The position numbers and the translations under genes were made by a program. A DNA stretch of 14,685 bases from assembly GCA_946530565.1 (NCBI GenBank), contig CAMNAE010000010.1, positions 1-14,685 of the forward strand, read 5' to 3'. Positions 7,009 through 14,680 of the stretch are shown piece after piece. Each line of letters starts with the position of its first letter. The stretch's first letter is position 1. The stretch is from an uncultured Oscillibacter sp. Its GTDB lineage: Bacteria > Bacillota > Clostridia > Oscillospirales > Oscillospiraceae. The notes beneath the pieces were generated by a model. The model ran no database searches, was not told the origin of the DNA, and was given only the letters and a program-made list of their open reading frames with translations.

Positions 7009-7326
7009 ATGACAAAGATCTGCACCCTCTGCAAAAAGGAATACCCCGCCGAGCGCATCGTACGCGTATCCGACACCCAGGAGCTCTGCTGGGACTGCCG
7101 CAACAAGGGCTCCTGGCACCGCTGTGACGCCTGCGACAAATGGTATCAGGGCACACTGATCGATTTGGGCGAGGCGATGGCCGCGTTCTGCGACGAATGC
7201 CTTGCAGAAGATTTCATCCGCTGCGAAAGCTGCGGCGCTCTGCGCGACAGGGACTACGCCTCCGACTACGTCCAGCTGGACGACGGCACATGGCTGTGCG
7301 CCAAATGCGCCAAAGCGCGCGCGTGA
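7009..7326 (+). CDS. Small protein with three four-cysteine zinc-binding modules
   Basis: This 105-aa protein contains six CxxC pairs at 5/8, 27/30, 39/42, 61/64, 72/75 and 97/100. They read naturally as three consecutive four-Cys zinc modules with inter-pair gaps of 18, 18 and 21 residues. The modules are diverged repeats: each second pair is preceded by a hydrophobic turn such as E-L-C-W-D-C, A-F-C-D-E-C or W-L-C-A-K-C. No catalytic domain is present, so a nucleic-acid or protein-binding role is likely but not shown. The start at 7009 follows AAAAGGAG (6993-7000) with eight bases spacing. An in-frame ATG at 6973 lacks such a site. Twelve Cys in 105 residues is exceptional for this window. 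No specific family is recognised. Confidence 0.75.
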   Translation: MTKICTLCKKEYPAERIVRVSDTQELCWDCRNKGSWHRCDACDKWYQGTLIDLGEAMAAFCDECLAEDFIRCESCGALRDRDYASDYVQLDDGTWLCAKCAKARA

Positions 7327-7378
7327 TCCAGCACAGCATTTCGATCATATGATCATAAGCACAAATGATTAAGAACAA

Positions 7379-7428
7379 AGGACCGGCACCGCCAGAGATT
7401 GCGGTGCCGGTCCTGTTATTTTATTATG
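7379..7428. terminator. Strong bidirectional intrinsic terminator
   Basis: A perfect 14-bp GC-rich stem (7379-7392 with 7401-7414) and an 8-base loop are followed on the + strand by GTTATTTTATT. On the - strand a weaker TTTGTTCTT tail follows. It lies between the zinc protein and the convergent transaldolase gene and probably serves both. A separate palindrome GATCATATGATC is at 7343-7354. Confidence 0.88.
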
Positions 7429-7461
7429 ATTCCGAGGTCTGAATGAGCGCCTTAAAACGGC

Positions 7462-8514
7462 TTACAGACCGTTCTTTGCGCGGAAATCAGCGACATAGGC
7501 AAGGCTCTTGTTCCAGCCGTCCTCGAACTGCTTGCGGAAGCGGGCCACGGGCGGGAAGGCCTCGAAGTCGTCGATCGCAAGCTCGCAGCCGATGTAGGCC
7601 TTGCGGAAGTTCGGGACCTTCTCGATCAGCTCATCGAGCACTGTGGGCGCGACGGGCGCCGAGTAGCGGTCGATCACGACGGGGTTCTCTTCGATCAGCT
7701 TATCGGCCGTCCCCTTCCAGTTGATCGTGACACAGCCGTTGCAGCCGACCATCTCGGTGAAGTGGTGGAGACCGCGGGCGCCGCCGTCCATAAAGCGGAC
7801 ACGGGACTGACGCGCCTGATAGATGCCGCTGATCTTCTTCGCAACGGCGATGCCCGCCTGCCAGAGGGCGTCGGGGCTCACGTCGATATTGCCGGTCGTG
7901 ACATCCTCTTTGAGCTGCTCGTCGAAGATGCCGGCGATGTGCGCGATGTACATGATCGGGGCGTCTTTCATGCCGGCGGAGGCTTTCTCGTAAAGATCGT
8001 TTGCGACCTCAGCCTGCTTCACGCTCATGACCTCGGTCGCAAGCACGGGGATCCGCTCGCGGATCAGCTCCTCCATGGCGGGAAGCGCTTCTTTGACAAC
8101 CGGGATCTTGCAGATGATGTTCGGCGAGACCTCGCGCGCCATGTGCGCAAAGCGCAGAATGTCCGCGGTGTTCTCGAGGAAGGGATTGCCCTGGATGCTG
8201 ACAAAGCCCTCTTTGCCGTCGGTCTCCTCATACAGGGGCATGAATACCTCGGCGATCCGCTTGATCTGCTCGCACTGGAGGCGGGCGAGAACCTCGTTGT
8301 CGTCCTTCTCCTCTTTCAGGAGCTTCAGGAGCATCTCATCCACGGCGGCAGCGTCGGAAGAAACGCCCAGGATCTTGGAAAGATACGCGGGATTCTGCGT
8401 GCAGCCGACGGCGCCCGCCGCAAGGCCGAGATGCGCCTGCTCAACGGTGACGTTGTTCACCCAGTAGTCCGTTGCGGTCTGAGTCCTGACTCTCCAAAAA
8501 TATGAATGGTCCAT
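7462..8514 (-). CDS. Transaldolase-family protein
   Basis: This 350-aa TIM-barrel protein belongs to the transaldolase family, which transfers or cleaves dihydroxyacetone units through a Schiff base. The first-strand motif is G-C-T-Q-N-P-A-Y-L (37-45), comparable to the TTNPSL block of TalB, with D16 shortly before it. The Schiff-base lysine is K136 in I-C-K-I-P-V-V. I-A-H-I-A-G (190-195) and R-F-M-D-G-G-A-R-G (240-248) cover later barrel strands. The start follows AGGAGGTAACC, an almost perfect ribosome binding site. It is longer than TalC/FSA-type enzymes (about 215 aa) and its N-terminus differs from TalB, so the precise substrate (sedoheptulose-7-phosphate, fructose-6-phosphate or other) is uncertain. 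It stands alone, with its own promoter and terminator, and no pentose-phosphate gene lies next to it. Confidence 0.85.
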   Translation of the reverse strand: MDHSYFWRVRTQTATDYWVNNVTVEQAHLGLAAGAVGCTQNPAYLSKILGVSSDAAAVDEMLLKLLKEEKDDNEVLARLQCEQIKRIAEVFMPLYEETDGKEGFVSIQGNPFLENTADILRFAHMAREVSPNIICKIPVVKEALPAMEELIRERIPVLATEVMSVKQAEVANDLYEKASAGMKDAPIMYIAHIAGIFDEQLKEDVTTGNIDVSPDALWQAGIAVAKKISGIYQARQSRVRFMDGGARGLHHFTEMVGCNGCVTINWKGTADKLIEENPVVIDRYSAPVAPTVLDELIEKVPNFRKAYIGCELAIDDFEAFPPVARFRKQFEDGWNKSLAYVADFRAKNGL

Positions 8515-8538
8515 GGTTACCTCCTGTTCATAGAAGCA

Positions 8539-8588
8539 GCGCTTCCTGTGATGCGCTTATCATATCACAATACACAGGGACACTACAA
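8539..8588 (-). promoter_or_regulatory. Promoter of the transaldolase gene with adjacent direct repeat
   Basis: On the - strand, TTGTAG (8588-8583), 18 bp and TATGAT (8564-8559) form a plausible promoter. Immediately downstream, AAGCGC occurs twice (8558-8553 and 8544-8539), 14 bp apart. This is a possible operator covering the start point. The -35 is weak (3/6), as in the uraA promoter. Confidence 0.5.
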
Positions 8589-8845
8589 GATAAAAATGCG
8601 GCTGTTTGAAAGAATTCTGCTCTTCTATTTCCCCTGTTCCACCGCGCGGGCGGGCAGACCGGGCATTTTTTCTTTAGTCAACATAATCCCCTTTCTCTCT
8701 CCCTGCGCAGTAGAGGCGCCCGGCAGAGACGATGCCATTCCTGCATTATTGAAATTCGAACATATATCGTGTAAAACAGCTCAAATCCATCGTTATTGTC
8801 AGTTTTTTTGTATCTTACTCAAAATTTTCGCGTTTTGCTCCGCAT

Positions 8846-8873
8846 CGTAACTACTTTGTAACTTTTTGTTAGG
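8846..8873 (+). promoter_or_regulatory. WalR/PhoP-like direct-repeat box, upstream copy
   Basis: CGTAAC (8846-8851), five bases, TGTAAC (8857-8862), four bases, TGTTAG (8867-8872). The spacing matches the TGTWAH-N5-TGTWAH pattern known for B. subtilis WalR, with one mismatch in the first half. The core CTTTGTAACTTTTTGTTA (8854-8871) recurs inverted at 9003-9020. Confidence 0.45.
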
Positions 8874-8952
8874 ATCCACTGCTTTCGAGGTGATCCGGTT
8901 TACCATAATCTATTTTCTTGTGGGGCGATTTTATAAAAAAAGTTGCAAAAAC

Positions 8953-8981
8953 TTGACAAAAGTGGGATTTGCGTGTATACT
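8953..8981 (+). promoter_or_regulatory. Consensus sigma-A promoter of the G5-3D protein gene
   Basis: A perfect TTGACA (8953-8958), 17 bp, TATACT (8976-8981). Transcription would start near 8988, giving a leader of about 106 nt. Because this promoter lies inside the in-frame upstream extension of the 3D gene, it supports the start at 9094. A diverged element GTTGCAAAAACTT overlaps the -35. Confidence 0.88.
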
Positions 8982-9001
8982 GTGCCCATGTTTTGAGAAA
9001 A

Positions 9002-9020
9002 GTAACAAAAAGTTACAAAG
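9002..9020 (-). promoter_or_regulatory. WalR/PhoP-like direct-repeat box, downstream copy
   Basis: Read on the - strand, TGTAAC (9017-9012), four bases, TGTTAC (9007-9002). Eighteen bases (9003-9020) are the exact reverse complement of 8854-8871. It lies about 15-30 bases after the predicted transcription start, so a bound regulator would be expected to repress. It can also be read as an inverted repeat GTAAC-N5-GTTAC. Confidence 0.45.
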
Positions 9021-9077
9021 CGGTTCCAGTCGTGCGGACGCCTCTTTTTGCACGGCCTGGGAGGGGACCGCAAGGTC
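9021..9077 (+). other. Structured 5' UTR before the G5-3D gene
   Basis: CGGT/ACCG (9021-9024 with 9067-9070), CCAG/CTGG (9026-9029 with 9057-9060) and CGTGC/GCACG (9031-9035 with 9050-9054) can stack into one imperfect hairpin. Alternatively GACC-GCAA-GGTC (9066-9077) forms a GNRA tetraloop hairpin touching the AGGAGG ribosome binding site. The outer CGGT/ACCG pairing and the tetraloop hairpin exclude each other. A function is only inferred. Confidence 0.35.
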
Positions 9078-9093
9078 AAGGAGGCCAGTTCTT

Positions 9094-10143
9094 ATGTCAC
9101 GATTTTTGCAGGAAAAATTTCATATTGTCCGTTCACTTGCCCTGCTGCTCTTTCTCGCCCTTACGGTCTGCGTCGTAGGCGACGGCCGGGCGGAGGCCAG
9201 CGTGGTCGACACCTGGTATCTCATCGTCAACGAGAGCGGCATCATCGATTCCCGTGCCCGCCTCTCCGAGATCAAAGGCGCCCTGCCCGACTATGGCACC
9301 GAGGCGCTCTTTGCCGCCGATACTCTGCGCGGCAAGGACGTGAGCTTTCACGCGGGCACCTCCGTTTCCCTTACGCGCCGCGACCAGACCTACCGCTTCG
9401 CAACACAGGAAGAGAGCGTCGAGGATTTCCTCACCCGCGTCCACTGCGTGCCCGGCAAGGCCGAGATGGTCGTGATCGATGTCTCCACGGATCCGATCGA
9501 GATCACCTTTACCGCGAACTATACCGCTCCCTGCACGATCACCGAGATCCTCCCCTACAAGACTCAGCGGGTCGAGGACAGCACGCTCAAGGTCGGCACC
9601 GAGCTCGTCGCCCAGACCGGCGTCAACGGCAAGCGCGTGACCCCGGGCGTCGTCACCTGGGTCTCCGGCAAGCAGGTCGCAAGCGAGGTCACCGGCGAGG
9701 CCGTTGAGACGCCTGCCGTCGACCACATCATCAAGGTCGGCACGAAGCCGCTGATCTCTGAATTCCACCGCACCGACTCCACGATCGCCTCTGTCTCGAA
9801 AAACGCCGACGGCAGCGGCACGATCACGCTCGAAAACGGCGATGTCTTCGCCTTCTCCCAGGTCAAACACATGACCGCGACCGCCTACTCCGGCGATGAG
9901 CCGGGCGTCAGCAACCGCACCGCCTCCGGCACGATCGCCCACGTCGGCGTCGTCGCCGTCGACCGCCGCGTCATTCCCCTTGGCTCAAAGGTCTACGTCG
10001 TCACCGACGGCGGCATCGTCTACGGCACGGCCGTGGCCGAGGACACCGGCGTCATCGGCAATATCATCGACCTCTACATGGATACCAGCCGCCAGTGCAT
10101 CAACTTCGGCCGCCGCTCCTGCCAGGTCTACATCCTCAAATGA
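9094..10143 (+). CDS. Secreted/anchored G5 and 3D domain cell-wall protein (YabE/YocH-like)
   Basis: This 349-aa protein starts with a basic stretch and a hydrophobic helix (about 12-29), either a signal peptide or a membrane anchor. A region without clear assignment follows (about 35-130). A G5 domain spans about 133-215, with the V-G-T-E-L and G-K-R-V-T-P-G type turns. The C-terminal 3D domain (about 258-349) opens with M-T-A-T-A-Y-S. Its three conserved Asp positions are seen as V-D-R-R-V-I-P-L-G (D290), A-E-D-T-G (D317) and I-D-L-Y-M-D (D326/D330). 3D domains have the double-psi barrel of MltA and are linked to peptidoglycan cleavage in YabE, YocH and Sps/Rpf-like proteins. The start is set by AAGGAGG at 9078-9084; earlier in-frame codons precede the promoter. 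A strong terminator follows, so the gene is monocistronic. WalR-like boxes at the promoter suggest control by the nearby WalRK. Confidence 0.88.
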   Translation: MSRFLQEKFHIVRSLALLLFLALTVCVVGDGRAEASVVDTWYLIVNESGIIDSRARLSEIKGALPDYGTEALFAADTLRGKDVSFHAGTSVSLTRRDQTYRFATQEESVEDFLTRVHCVPGKAEMVVIDVSTDPIEITFTANYTAPCTITEILPYKTQRVEDSTLKVGTELVAQTGVNGKRVTPGVVTWVSGKQVASEVTGEAVETPAVDHIIKVGTKPLISEFHRTDSTIASVSKNADGSGTITLENGDVFAFSQVKHMTATAYSGDEPGVSNRTASGTIAHVGVVAVDRRVIPLGSKVYVVTDGGIVYGTAVAEDTGVIGNIIDLYMDTSRQCINFGRRSCQVYILK

Positions 10144-10161
10144 GCCGCTTCTGAGATCCTG

Positions 10162-10205
10162 CGCCGCTTCTTTATCTTCCCAAAGATAAAGAAGCGGCGA
10201 TTTTT
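10162..10205 (+). terminator. Strong intrinsic terminator after the G5-3D gene
   Basis: A perfect 17-bp stem (10162-10178 with 10183-10199), a CCCA loop, then ATTTTTC. It isolates the 3D gene from the NUDIX-walRK operon. Confidence 0.95.
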
Positions 10206-10207
10206 CT

Positions 10208-10236
10208 TTGCATGCGGTCGCTTTTTGTGGTATAGT
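10208..10236 (+). promoter_or_regulatory. Promoter of the NUDIX-walR-walK-yycH-like operon
   Basis: TTGCAT (10208-10213), 17 bp, TATAGT (10231-10236). The -35 is weak and the -10 good (5/6). Initiation would be near 10243, about 37 bases before the NUDIX start codon. No WalR-like box is seen here. Confidence 0.65.
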
Positions 10237-10279
10237 AAGATTGTTCTTTTATAGTTTACAGGCAGGAGGCTCATTTAAG

Positions 10280-10829
10280 ATGGCAGTCAAACAGTTTGAC
10301 GATCTCACCGAGCGGCGGCTCTCCCGCGAGGATATTTTCAAAGGCCGGGTGTTCGGGGTCCATGTCGACAAGGTCCGCCTTCCCGACGGACGCAGCTCTA
10401 CGCGCGAGGTGATCGACCACTGCGACGGCGTGGCCGTGCTCGCGTTGGATCAGGAAAACCGCGTCTATCTTGTACGGCAGTACCGCTATGTCTTCTCCCG
10501 TGTGATGCTCGAGCTTCCTGCCGGCAAGCTCGAGCCCGGCGAGACACCGGCCGAGGGCGCCGCGCGCGAGCTGAAAGAAGAGACCGGCATCGAGCCGGAG
10601 GTGCTCTTCCCGCTCGGGCGCTTCATCCCCTCCTGCGGCTGCTTCAGTGAGACGCTGCATCTTTTCATGGCGCGCGATCTGAAGCTCGGCGACCAGCATC
10701 TCGACGCCGGTGAGTTTTTGAACGTCGAGCTGCTCCCCTTCGATGAACTCTATCACCGCTGCATGGACGGTGAGATCGAGGACTCCAAAACCATCATCGC
10801 GGTACTCAAGGCAAAGGAGCTGATGCAGC

Positions 10830-10837
<8 letters not shown>
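10280..10837 (+). CDS. NUDIX hydrolase, ADP-ribose pyrophosphatase type
   Basis: This 185-aa protein carries a complete Nudix box, GX5EX7REUXEEXGU. G82 is followed by E88, R96-E97, E100-E101 and G103. The flanking E-L-P-A-G segment before the box, and the early R-E-V-I-D-H (42-47) strand, are typical of ADP-ribose pyrophosphatases of the NudF/YqkG type. These split ADP-ribose into AMP and ribose-5-phosphate. The start at 10280 follows AGGAGG (10264-10269); an upstream in-frame ATG at 10211-10213 lies inside the promoter. The stop overlaps the walR GTG by eight bases, so the two are co-transcribed and probably translationally coupled. Why a housekeeping NUDIX enzyme heads a cell-wall regulatory operon is not evident. 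Confidence 0.88.
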
Positions 10838-11549
<712 letters not shown>

Positions 11550-11591
11550 TACCGATCTAAAGATAAACTACCTTCCGGGGAGGGTCGCGCT

Positions 11592-13394
11592 TTGTTCCGC
11601 TCACTCCATATGAAGCTGACGCTGATCATGCTCCTGCTCGTCACCTCGCTGATGACCGTGGCGGGCGTGTTCCTGACCACGAGCGTATCGAGCTTCTATA
11701 TCAACGCCTTCTATCAGCGCATGGACGATGTCTTCGGCTCCGGGCGCGAGGATGTGCTCGACTCGTTGCGCCAGGCGGCCGGCGAGGCCGAGGGTGCACA
11801 GCTCATGTGCGAGATCCTCGACGCGAACGCGGGCTTTCTCGGCGTCGACAATTCCAGCCGCAACTATTTCCTCCTCGACGGCGAGACCTGCGCGTATCTG
11901 GGCGGTTCGGCACCGGGATCCGAGCTGCCGCCGCAGCAGAGTGCAAATCTCCTGACCGCCCGCACGGCGGTCGCAGCCGGGGATGAGACGCTTGTCGGCG
12001 ACGAAAGCAGCATCGCTGACCCTTATATGGATGTCGCGATCCCGGTCATGAACGGCGAGCACAGCTATATCGTGTACCTGCTCGACAACAAAGCCAACGT
12101 CGCCGAGCTCAACCAGCGCCTCACGGAGCTCATCGTGCAGGCGCTGCTGATCGGCCTCGTCATCTCGATCCTTCTGAGCTTTCTTTTGAGCAAGGCGATG
12201 GTCGGGCCGATCGAGACACTGACCTCCGGCGCCGAGCGCGTTGCTGCCGGCGACTTCGGCGAGGATCTCCCGGTCCAGTCCGCCGACGAGATCGGTGTTT
12301 TGACCGGCACCTTCAACGAGATGAGCCAGGTGCTCCGCAGCACGATCGCCGCTGTCGAAAATGAGCGCGACAAGCTCGATACGCTCTTTCTGCACATGAC
12401 CGACGGCGTGATCGCCTTTGACCGCGTGGGCCGCATCCTCCACTCGAACCCTGCTGCTGTGCGTCTTCTCTCGCGGGAGCTCGGCGAGGACTGCTTTTAC
12501 GACGATCTCTTCGGAGATCTTCGCCCCTTCCGCGAGATGGCGGCTCTGGAGCGTCAGGAACGTGCTACGGCCTCGCTCGATCTCTCAGGCCGCGCGCTGG
12601 AGCTCTACTTTGCCTCCTTTGCCGACCGCACGCGCCGCAGCGGAGGCGTGCTCGTCGTGATCCACGACGTGACTGAGCAGCACCACATCGAAGAGCAGCG
12701 CAAGGAATTCGTCGCGAACGTCTCGCACGAGCTCAGAACGCCGCTCACCAACGTGCGCTCCTACGCCGAGACCCTGCTCGACGCGAACGGCGAGATCCCG
12801 ACGCCGACCGCCAATTCCTTCCTTGAGATCATCATCAAGGAGACCGACCGCATGACGAACATCGTGCAGGATCTGCTCACGCTCTCCCGACTCGACTCCG
12901 GTGTCGCCGATCTCACGCTCTCCCGCTTCCCCTTTGACGAGGCGATCGATTCTGTCGTCCAGGCGAACCGGATCTCCGCAGAACTCCGCGGCCTGAGCAT
13001 CCGCGCCGAGCTCCCCGAGACGATGCCGCTCGTCGAAGCTGACCGCGCCCGCATCGAGCAGGTCATGACGAACATCGTGAGCAACGCGATCAAGTATACG
13101 CCCGAGGGCGGACACATCCTCGTTACGGCCGGCACGGGCGAGACGAACGTGTGGATGGAGGTCTGTGACGACGGCATCGGCATTCCCGAAGCCGACCGTG
13201 AGCGCATTTTCGAGCGCTTCTTCCGCGTCGACAAGGCGCGCTCCCGCGCCTCCGGCGGAACAGGTCTCGGCCTCTCGATCGCACGGGAGATCGTGCTCCG
13301 GCACCACGGCATGCTCGCGCTCGCCCCGCATGAGGGGCCCGGCACAACGATCCGGCTCGAGCTTCCGCTCTCGCAGGAAAATCTCCACGCTTAA
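11592..13394 (+). CDS. walK: WalK-type sensor histidine kinase
   Basis: The protein is 600 aa. Layout: TM1 (about 8-30), extracytoplasmic sensor (about 31-178), TM2 (about 180-200), HAMP (about 201-252), cytoplasmic PAS (about 256-365), HisKA with phospho-acceptor H379 in V-A-N-V-S-H-E-L-R-T-P, and HATPase_c (about 480-592). The latter has N-box N494/N498, G1 box D526-D-G-I-G and G2 box G-G-T-G-L-G-L. The PAS domain keeps H268-x-x-D271 and H358-x-x-x-E362, which align with the zinc ligands H271, D274, H364 and E368 of S. aureus WalK. The start is TTG at 11592, eight bases after GGGGAGGG; the ATG at 11610 is too far from that site. The gene lies 42 bp after walR. Architecture and the zinc site make WalK more likely than PhoR. 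Confidence 0.88.
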   Translation: MFRSLHMKLTLIMLLLVTSLMTVAGVFLTTSVSSFYINAFYQRMDDVFGSGREDVLDSLRQAAGEAEGAQLMCEILDANAGFLGVDNSSRNYFLLDGETCAYLGGSAPGSELPPQQSANLLTARTAVAAGDETLVGDESSIADPYMDVAIPVMNGEHSYIVYLLDNKANVAELNQRLTELIVQALLIGLVISILLSFLLSKAMVGPIETLTSGAERVAAGDFGEDLPVQSADEIGVLTGTFNEMSQVLRSTIAAVENERDKLDTLFLHMTDGVIAFDRVGRILHSNPAAVRLLSRELGEDCFYDDLFGDLRPFREMAALERQERATASLDLSGRALELYFASFADRTRRSGGVLVVIHDVTEQHHIEEQRKEFVANVSHELRTPLTNVRSYAETLLDANGEIPTPTANSFLEIIIKETDRMTNIVQDLLTLSRLDSGVADLTLSRFPFDEAIDSVVQANRISAELRGLSIRAELPETMPLVEADRARIEQVMTNIVSNAIKYTPEGGHILVTAGTGETNVWMEVCDDGIGIPEADRERIFERFFRVDKARSRASGGTGLGLSIAREIVLRHHGMLALAPHEGPGTTIRLELPLSQENLHA

Positions 13395-13431
13395 GCGCGT
13401 GATCCGACCAACTTGAAGGCAGGTGAGGCAT

Positions 13432-14637
13432 ATGCAGCGGCGCTTTCCGATCGATCTTCTGCAGAATCTGCTGATCGTGCTGCTCTCGCTCTCGGCCGCG
13501 GCGCTGCTGCTGCTGACACTTCGCCACTCTGCCGCGTCCGAGGCCGTCGCCGCACCTGCGCGCAGTGTCCAGAGCGAAGCGTCACCGACGCCGCTGCCGC
13601 TGAACATCGTGCTCAGCACACCGCTCGGCCGCGGCGCCTACAGCTGTACCGATGATGCGCACGCCGAGGTGCTCTCGCTCATGGGCGAAGCGCTCGGCGC
13701 GGCCGAGGCGGCCGCGCCGGAAACGGAGTCAGACTTTCTCGCCGCGCTCTCCGGCGACAGCATTCTCTTTGACTTTTTATCGCCCCTGCCCCTCTCGCTG
13801 CTCTCCGACCGTCTGGGCGAAGAGCTTGACGATGAGACGCAGGTGCGGGCGCTGCTGCTTGCAAGCGACGGCTCGCTTCTCACGCTGCATCTCGCCACGG
13901 CCGAGGGCTGTCTCCGGCGGCCGACGGCACTGACCTCCGCAGCGCTCGAAACGCTTCTTCGCAGCTACTCTCTCGGCAACGTCTGGCTCGGCATCGATAC
14001 AGGCCGCGCGATCGCCCCCCTCTCGATCCTTCCGACCTCGCTCAACGAACTCCCGGCGCTCTCTGCCGCGACGGTTCTCCCCCCTGCCGAAAGTGCGCTG
14101 CTGCTCCTGGAATTCAACTCCTGGACGAATGCCCGCTATACCGACGAGCGCGGGAACCTGACCGTATTCGAAGAGGACCGGACGCTCCGCCTGCTCGCAG
14201 ACGGCACCGTGCAGTATCTCTCGCTCTCAGGCGGGTATCCCCTGAGCGACCCGGCGTCTGTTCCGAAGATCGGCTCCCGTCTGAGCGCGCTTTTGAACCG
14301 CCTGATCCCCGAGAGTGAAACGATGCTCTCCATGAGTGCCTGCTCGCGCGGCGAAGACGGCACGCTGACGCTTCTTTTCGACTACCGATACGGGGGCCTC
14401 CCCATCCGCTTTTCCGACGGCGCGCATGCCGCTGTCGCCCAGGTGAAGGACGGGCAGCTCATCTCGCTCACGCTGCGATGCCGCAGCTACCACAGTGCCG
14501 AGGAGGAGCGCCTGCTCCCGACACGCACCGCCGCCGCGATCGCTGAGGGCCGTGAGCGCAACGAGCTCAAGCTCCTCTATACCGACTCCGGTTCCGAGCG
14601 GCTCTCCCCGCTCTGGGTCAGCGAGCCGTGGCTGTAA
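13432..14637 (+). CDS. YycH/YycI-like membrane-anchored accessory protein of WalK
   Basis: This 401-aa protein has a short basic N-terminus and one strong transmembrane helix (about 9-30), followed by a low-complexity Ala/Ser/Pro linker and a large extracytoplasmic domain. Two segments look like repeats of one fold: R-Y-T-D-E-R-G-N-L with D-G-T-V-Q-Y-L-S-L, and L-P-I-R-F-S-D-G-A-H-A-A with V-K-D-G-Q-L-I-S-L. The end, L-L-Y-T-D-S-G, then L-S-P-L-W-V-S, resembles YycI-type C-termini. Position directly after walK, single-span topology and size fit YycH or YycI, which control WalK through their membrane helices. Sequence conservation is weak and the assignment rests partly on context. The ATG at 13432 follows AGGTGAGG; a GTG at 13423 is a possible alternative, adding three residues. 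Very Leu- and Ala-rich. Confidence 0.65.
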   Translation: MQRRFPIDLLQNLLIVLLSLSAAALLLLTLRHSAASEAVAAPARSVQSEASPTPLPLNIVLSTPLGRGAYSCTDDAHAEVLSLMGEALGAAEAAAPETESDFLAALSGDSILFDFLSPLPLSLLSDRLGEELDDETQVRALLLASDGSLLTLHLATAEGCLRRPTALTSAALETLLRSYSLGNVWLGIDTGRAIAPLSILPTSLNELPALSAATVLPPAESALLLLEFNSWTNARYTDERGNLTVFEEDRTLRLLADGTVQYLSLSGGYPLSDPASVPKIGSRLSALLNRLIPESETMLSMSACSRGEDGTLTLLFDYRYGGLPIRFSDGAHAAVAQVKDGQLISLTLRCRSYHSAEEERLLPTRTAAAIAEGRERNELKLLYTDSGSERLSPLWVSEPWL

Positions 14638-14680
14638 ACACTCCGTCTCTTAAACGGACAGGTAAGGAAGATCACATCGT

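Larger units (their letters stand above)
8515..9093. other. 579-bp AT-rich intergenic region between divergent genes
   Basis: The region contains the transaldolase promoter on the left and the 3D-protein promoter, two WalR-like boxes and a structured 5' UTR on the right. Between about 8590 and 8845 no convincing gene, RNA or terminator is seen. A 114-codon + strand frame (8506-8850) runs through it but has no ribosome binding site and no protein-like composition. Confidence 0.6.

Noticed and set aside
8625..8684. 19-codon - strand micro-ORF upstream of the transaldolase gene (begins M-L-T-K-E-K)
   Set aside because: It has a fair purine-rich site ahead of it but lies upstream of the predicted transaldolase promoter, has no terminator after it and no promoter of its own that convinces. 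It could only be rescued by conservation in relatives.
8506..8850. 114-codon + strand frame in the intergenic region
   Set aside because: Starts inside the transaldolase start region, lacks a ribosome binding site, and has no protein-like pattern.
9021..9084. c-di-AMP (ydaO-type) riboswitch in the 3D gene leader
   Set aside because: Gene type and a GGGGACC-like stretch suggested it, but the leader is too short (about 106 nt) and the other conserved segments are missing.
12585..13619. 344-codon - strand frame opposite walK and the yycH-like gene
   Set aside because: Shadow of two well-supported + strand genes, with arginine/alanine-biased composition and no recognisable domain.
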